From Lepas anatifera (lineage: Eukaryota; Arthropoda; Thecostraca; Lepadidae): DNA of 64,000 nucleotides. A program made the translations under genes and the position numbers. Location: the NCBI GenBank assembly GCA_034440635.1, contig JAOTON010001929.1, positions 1,315,001 to 1,379,000 on the forward strand, written 5' to 3'. Below, piece after piece: positions 60,966 through 64,000 of the stretch (position 1 is its first letter; the number at the start of each line of letters is the position of its first letter). The notes under the pieces were generated by a model. It saw nothing but the letters and a program-made list of their open reading frames with translations, made no database searches and had not been told where the DNA came from.

Positions 60966-61564
60966 TTAAGGCCCATCCACAGACCACACCTGAAATAATC
61001 TGTTCCAGAATCCGTCAATATTTGTGTCCGCTGGCAATCCCGGCACGTGTTTTATGTAGCGCGGTTCGGCTGAAATCGTGCGAGATTTTGCTGAGATTCT
61101 GCCAGATGCGAGTGAATCTTAACCCTATTTCCAACGGGCGCCGGGCTCCCCTATTTCCAACAGGGGGCAGATTCTGCTATGCCCTTAAGATCTCGAAATC
61201 TACCTGGCCAATTAAAAAAATCAAACTGCAATCGATTCCTCTCGCGCCAAACTCAATTTTGATTTTTTTTTAAATCAAGGGTAGGGGGTTCAAAATATAC
61301 CAAATTTTTGTCTTTTAGATTATCCGTAACTCTTGTCTCTTAGGCTTGATTTTCACAAAACTAGTATGAATTGACGGGAAATTGCTTGAAAATGGTCATA
61401 TCTCTCAATTAGGCGAAATTCGAAATTCAAGGGCGGTTCTAAGGCCAGAAATTTGGGGGAATTATATGCATTTTTCTCATGTCTTCTTTTTTGCAGAAAT
61501 GCACACGCCAGGTACAGTGTGATATCTATGATGTCAAGCAAAGTGCTCAAATGCCAAAATATAT

Positions 61565-61700
61565 CAGAGGCGGATTCAGGGAGGCACAATAGTGGGGAAA
61601 AACACAAATTACCCCACATTTCAGGTATGACAACTTTTCAGATCACCCCACCTTTATCCACCCCTGCCCAACCCGAGAAAACTCCTGGATCCGCCTATAG
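61565..61700. mobile_element. hAT-type MITE, 136 bp
   Basis: It starts cagaggcggattcagg and ends cctggatccgcctatag. No clear 8-bp flanks. Confidence 0.6.
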
Positions 61701-61714
61701 ATGAATTGTGTCCA

Positions 61715-62345
61715 TTTGGTCTGAGGACTAAATGTATACCTACGATGCTTTGCCCCATTCAATGCAGACACAACACTAAAATGCGTTTGGAAGTTCGTGA
61801 ACCCCCTAATTACGATACCAGAGCACGCTTATGATATCCTATTATCATAAAATACACGGATGGGATCAATGCATCCTTGTTTTTACCCTTCCCGTCCATT
61901 ATGTGGGTCGTTGATTCACTTTGGAAAACTTCGAATGGATATCATTGTAGACCCCACGTTTTGAGCTCCTTGAACCGCCTATGACCAAAAATATATAGAA
62001 ATACACATCAACTGTCATCCCAAATCTCATTTGGTGTTAGAACTAAATGCATAGTTACAATGCTTTGTCCCATTCAATGCACACACAACACTAACATGAA
62101 CTTGAGTGCGTGTGAACCCTCCTAATTACGGTACCTGAGCACGCCTATAGCTTCTTATCATCATATAATACATATATAGGATCAATGCATGGTTATGTTT
62201 ACCCTTCCCGAACATTCTGTACGTGATCTATTTACTTTGGAAGAGTTCGGATGGATAACATTGTAAACCCCCCCCCAATTTTGAGCTTCTGGAACCGCCC
62301 ATGGCCAAAATTATTTCAAACTATACATCAACTGTCATCCTAAAT
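61715..62345 (+). repeat. Tandem duplication of about 310 bp
   Basis: The sequence from gaactaaatgcatagtt at about 62039 onward repeats that from ggactaaatgtatacct at about 61724. Shared blocks include tgctttg-cccattcaatgca, acacaacactaa, ggatcaatgcat and catcaactgtcatcc. The copies are diverged, so the event is old. In intron 5. Confidence 0.82.
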
Positions 62346-62754
62346 CTCAGTAATAGCATTCAAACATTACAACTGCCGCCAATTTGTAACAGACAGCTTT
62401 ATTGTAGGACAAACGCAACGCAGGCGACAATGGTCGGCTTCTGGATAAAACTCCCAAATTAGCAAGCCATAGCTCCGCCTCTGGCACATATAAATTTTCA
62501 AAATTTTCAGGGAACACGTGCAATATAGTTCTAGGAAAGTGACAAAATTTAAAGAGCTTATCTCAAACTGTTTGGAGATACTATGGAAAAACCTGAGGGG
62601 TGGCCAGAATCTGCCCCCCCTCCGTTGGAAATAGGGTTACGGGGATATTGCATCTTCCCGAGATTTAAATTGAGCTGTCTGTCACGTTGGACAAACAGAA
62701 AACCAACTGGTTTCACATAGTAATCTCCCTCAAAACTCAACTTCTACGGACTCG

Positions 62755-62935
62755 AGGCACGGCGGTGAAGTGGCTTAGCACGCTCGCTTTCCACGCTGCC
62801 GACCCGGGTTCAAGGCCCGGTGGATTCTCTGAACAGGAAGCAATCTGGTTTGCGAGAAACCTTTCCAACAGGGAGAGAAATATTGGCAGCACCTTATGAC
62901 CCTGACTGTTGGGGTGTCGATAAGCCCCAGAAATT
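62755..62935 (+). mobile_element. tRNA-headed SINE, family A, copy 4
   Basis: The head is gcacggcggtgaagtggctt agcacgctcgctttccacgctgccgacccgggttcaaggcc. The body passes gaacaggaagcaatctgg and aacctttccaac to a tail ending gccccagaaattattactattat. It ends about 45 bases before the exon 6 acceptor. Confidence 0.82.
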
Positions 62936-62982
62936 ATTACTATTATCGCCTTTTACGGAACAACAACGCGCACTATTTTAAG

Positions 62983-63094
62983 TGCACGGACATGCCGTGT
63001 GGGTCGAATGACCAGCGGCGGCGGCTCATCGACGCTGCGCTGGGTCTGGCGGGGTCGACACCCGCTATAAATACCTGCTTGTCCTCCTCAAATG
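62983..63094 (+). CDS. BTB transcription factor gene, probable coding exon 6
   Basis: A 112-base exon from acceptor ctattttaag (ending 62982) to donor AATG|gtgaga (63095). It encodes CTDMPCGSNDQRRRLIDAAL, then GLAGSTPAINTCLSSSNG. It enters in phase 0, as exon 5 requires, and leaves in phase 1. The evidence is an open, CpG-rich frame with bounded splice sites and matching phase; no conserved domain is recognised. The A at -3 of the acceptor is suboptimal. A tRNA-type SINE ends about 45 bases upstream, so the acceptor region may partly derive from its AT-rich tail. The gene must continue past 64000 to a DNA-binding domain. Confidence 0.58.
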
Positions 63095-63389
63095 GTGAGA
63101 TCTGGGACAGTTGAAAACACCAATAGTTGGTTCCGCAGAATGCTCTATCACATGGCTATCTCAGTTCAAATCCCTTTATGAAGGTGCCACAGTCCCTTTA
63201 ATTCGTCGTTCCCTGCACGCAACGTAGTTGGATCCGATGATTTTCCCTTCTGACTCGCACGCAGAAAGAAAGAACATAAGAAACACCATGCAGGTAAAAG
63301 GTTGTTAAACCAGTACTAACTGCAATCATATTTACCAGAGATTAATTGGTACAAGTCATGACCGCCCCGACGAAACATTGGAAAACAAC

Positions 63390-63712
63390 AAACCTGTATG
63401 ACCTAAAAAAAACCTAGTGTACTTGTATAAACAACAAACCTAGTGGTGACTTGTATAAAAAAAACCTAGTGTACTTCGTAAAAAAACTGTGGTGACTTGT
63501 TAAAAACAAACCTAGTGGTGATTTATAACAACAACCTGGGTGACTTTTAACAAAACCTGTGTGACTTGTATAACAAACCTGTGGTCTTGGTATAAACAAC
63601 AAACCTAGTGGTGACTTGTATAAACAAAAACCTTTCTTGTATGAAAACAACAAACCTAGTGGTGACTTCGGTATGATAACAACAAACCTAGTGGTGACTT
63701 CGGTATGACATG
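63390..63712 (+). repeat. Minisatellite, about 29-bp unit, about 11 copies
   Basis: The unit is acaacaaacctagtggtgac then ttgtataaa. Several units at 63470-63600 have scattered single-base losses. It lies after exon 6, presumably in the next intron. Confidence 0.85.
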
Positions 63713-64000
63713 CCATTGGAACGAGAGGGGTGACATTTTGGCCAGAGGAGGAACCATTTAGGATTGGAACAGGGGCGCTAGAGCGGAGAACACGGGCGCC
63801 CAGTGCGTAATCATTGCGGGAGAGAGGGTCGCCTACACTCCCTGGATCCGACTATGATTTCTGGAAGGATAGCTTCCAGTCCTCTTAACAATTGAGTGTC
63901 CTAAAGGTCGATGACGAAGCATCGATTGCAACCGAGGTCCGCAGGGAATGGAACAGTGTTGTGATTAACAAACTAGGCAAAATGGGACAAATGGGACAAA

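Overview
The window is eukaryotic. It contains part of one recognisable protein-coding gene, on the plus strand, whose small exons lie in a very repeat-rich landscape. The protein begins with the FSLKWNNH motif of TTK-type BTB/POZ transcription factors (tramtrack, Broad-Complex, lola, pipsqueak, bric-a-brac group). This family is expanded in arthropods, so an arthropod host is likely; the lineage within arthropods cannot be fixed from the sequence. No complete rRNA, tRNA, bacterial operon or CRISPR locus is present.

I assembled six coding exons by hand from conserved residues, splice consensus and phase: 2811-2895 (start codon 2814), 33830-33967, 51986-52102, 57177-57400, 58134-58196 and 62983-63094. 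Exons 1-3 encode the whole BTB domain. Exons 4-6 encode a Gly/Pro/Ser-rich linker. The DNA-binding end (zinc fingers or a Psq/HTH domain in this family) must lie beyond 64000. All phases agree across the five introns of about 30.9, 18.0, 5.1, 0.7 and 4.8 kb.

The most unusual structure is around exon 2, intron 2 and exon 3. Three consecutive splice junctions are each the terminal unit of a tandem array made from that junction. About 8 degenerate copies of the exon 2 acceptor lie upstream of it (33510-33829). About 47 copies of the exon 2 donor, each with about 19 exonic bases plus GTGAGT, follow it (33946-35815). About 37 copies of the exon 3 acceptor precede exon 3 (50221-51985). Intron 2 thus starts with an array of donors and ends with an array of acceptors. 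Between them lie a 39-42-bp array and a 5.3-kb array of about 126 units of 42 bp, each with four G-runs able to form a quadruplex. Tandem arrays make up roughly half of intron 2.

The rest of intron 1 and introns 3-5 hold microsatellites, other minisatellites (28, 31, 41, 54 and 29 bp units) and dispersed elements. Four or more hAT-type MITEs keep 8-bp target duplications. Elements with TTAA ends include a group crowded with AGGTCA half-sites. Three tRNA-headed SINE families have two to four copies each. There is also a nested 1.1-kb foldback and a 1.5-kb element with TIRs and subterminal repeats. No intact transposase or reverse transcriptase was recognised.
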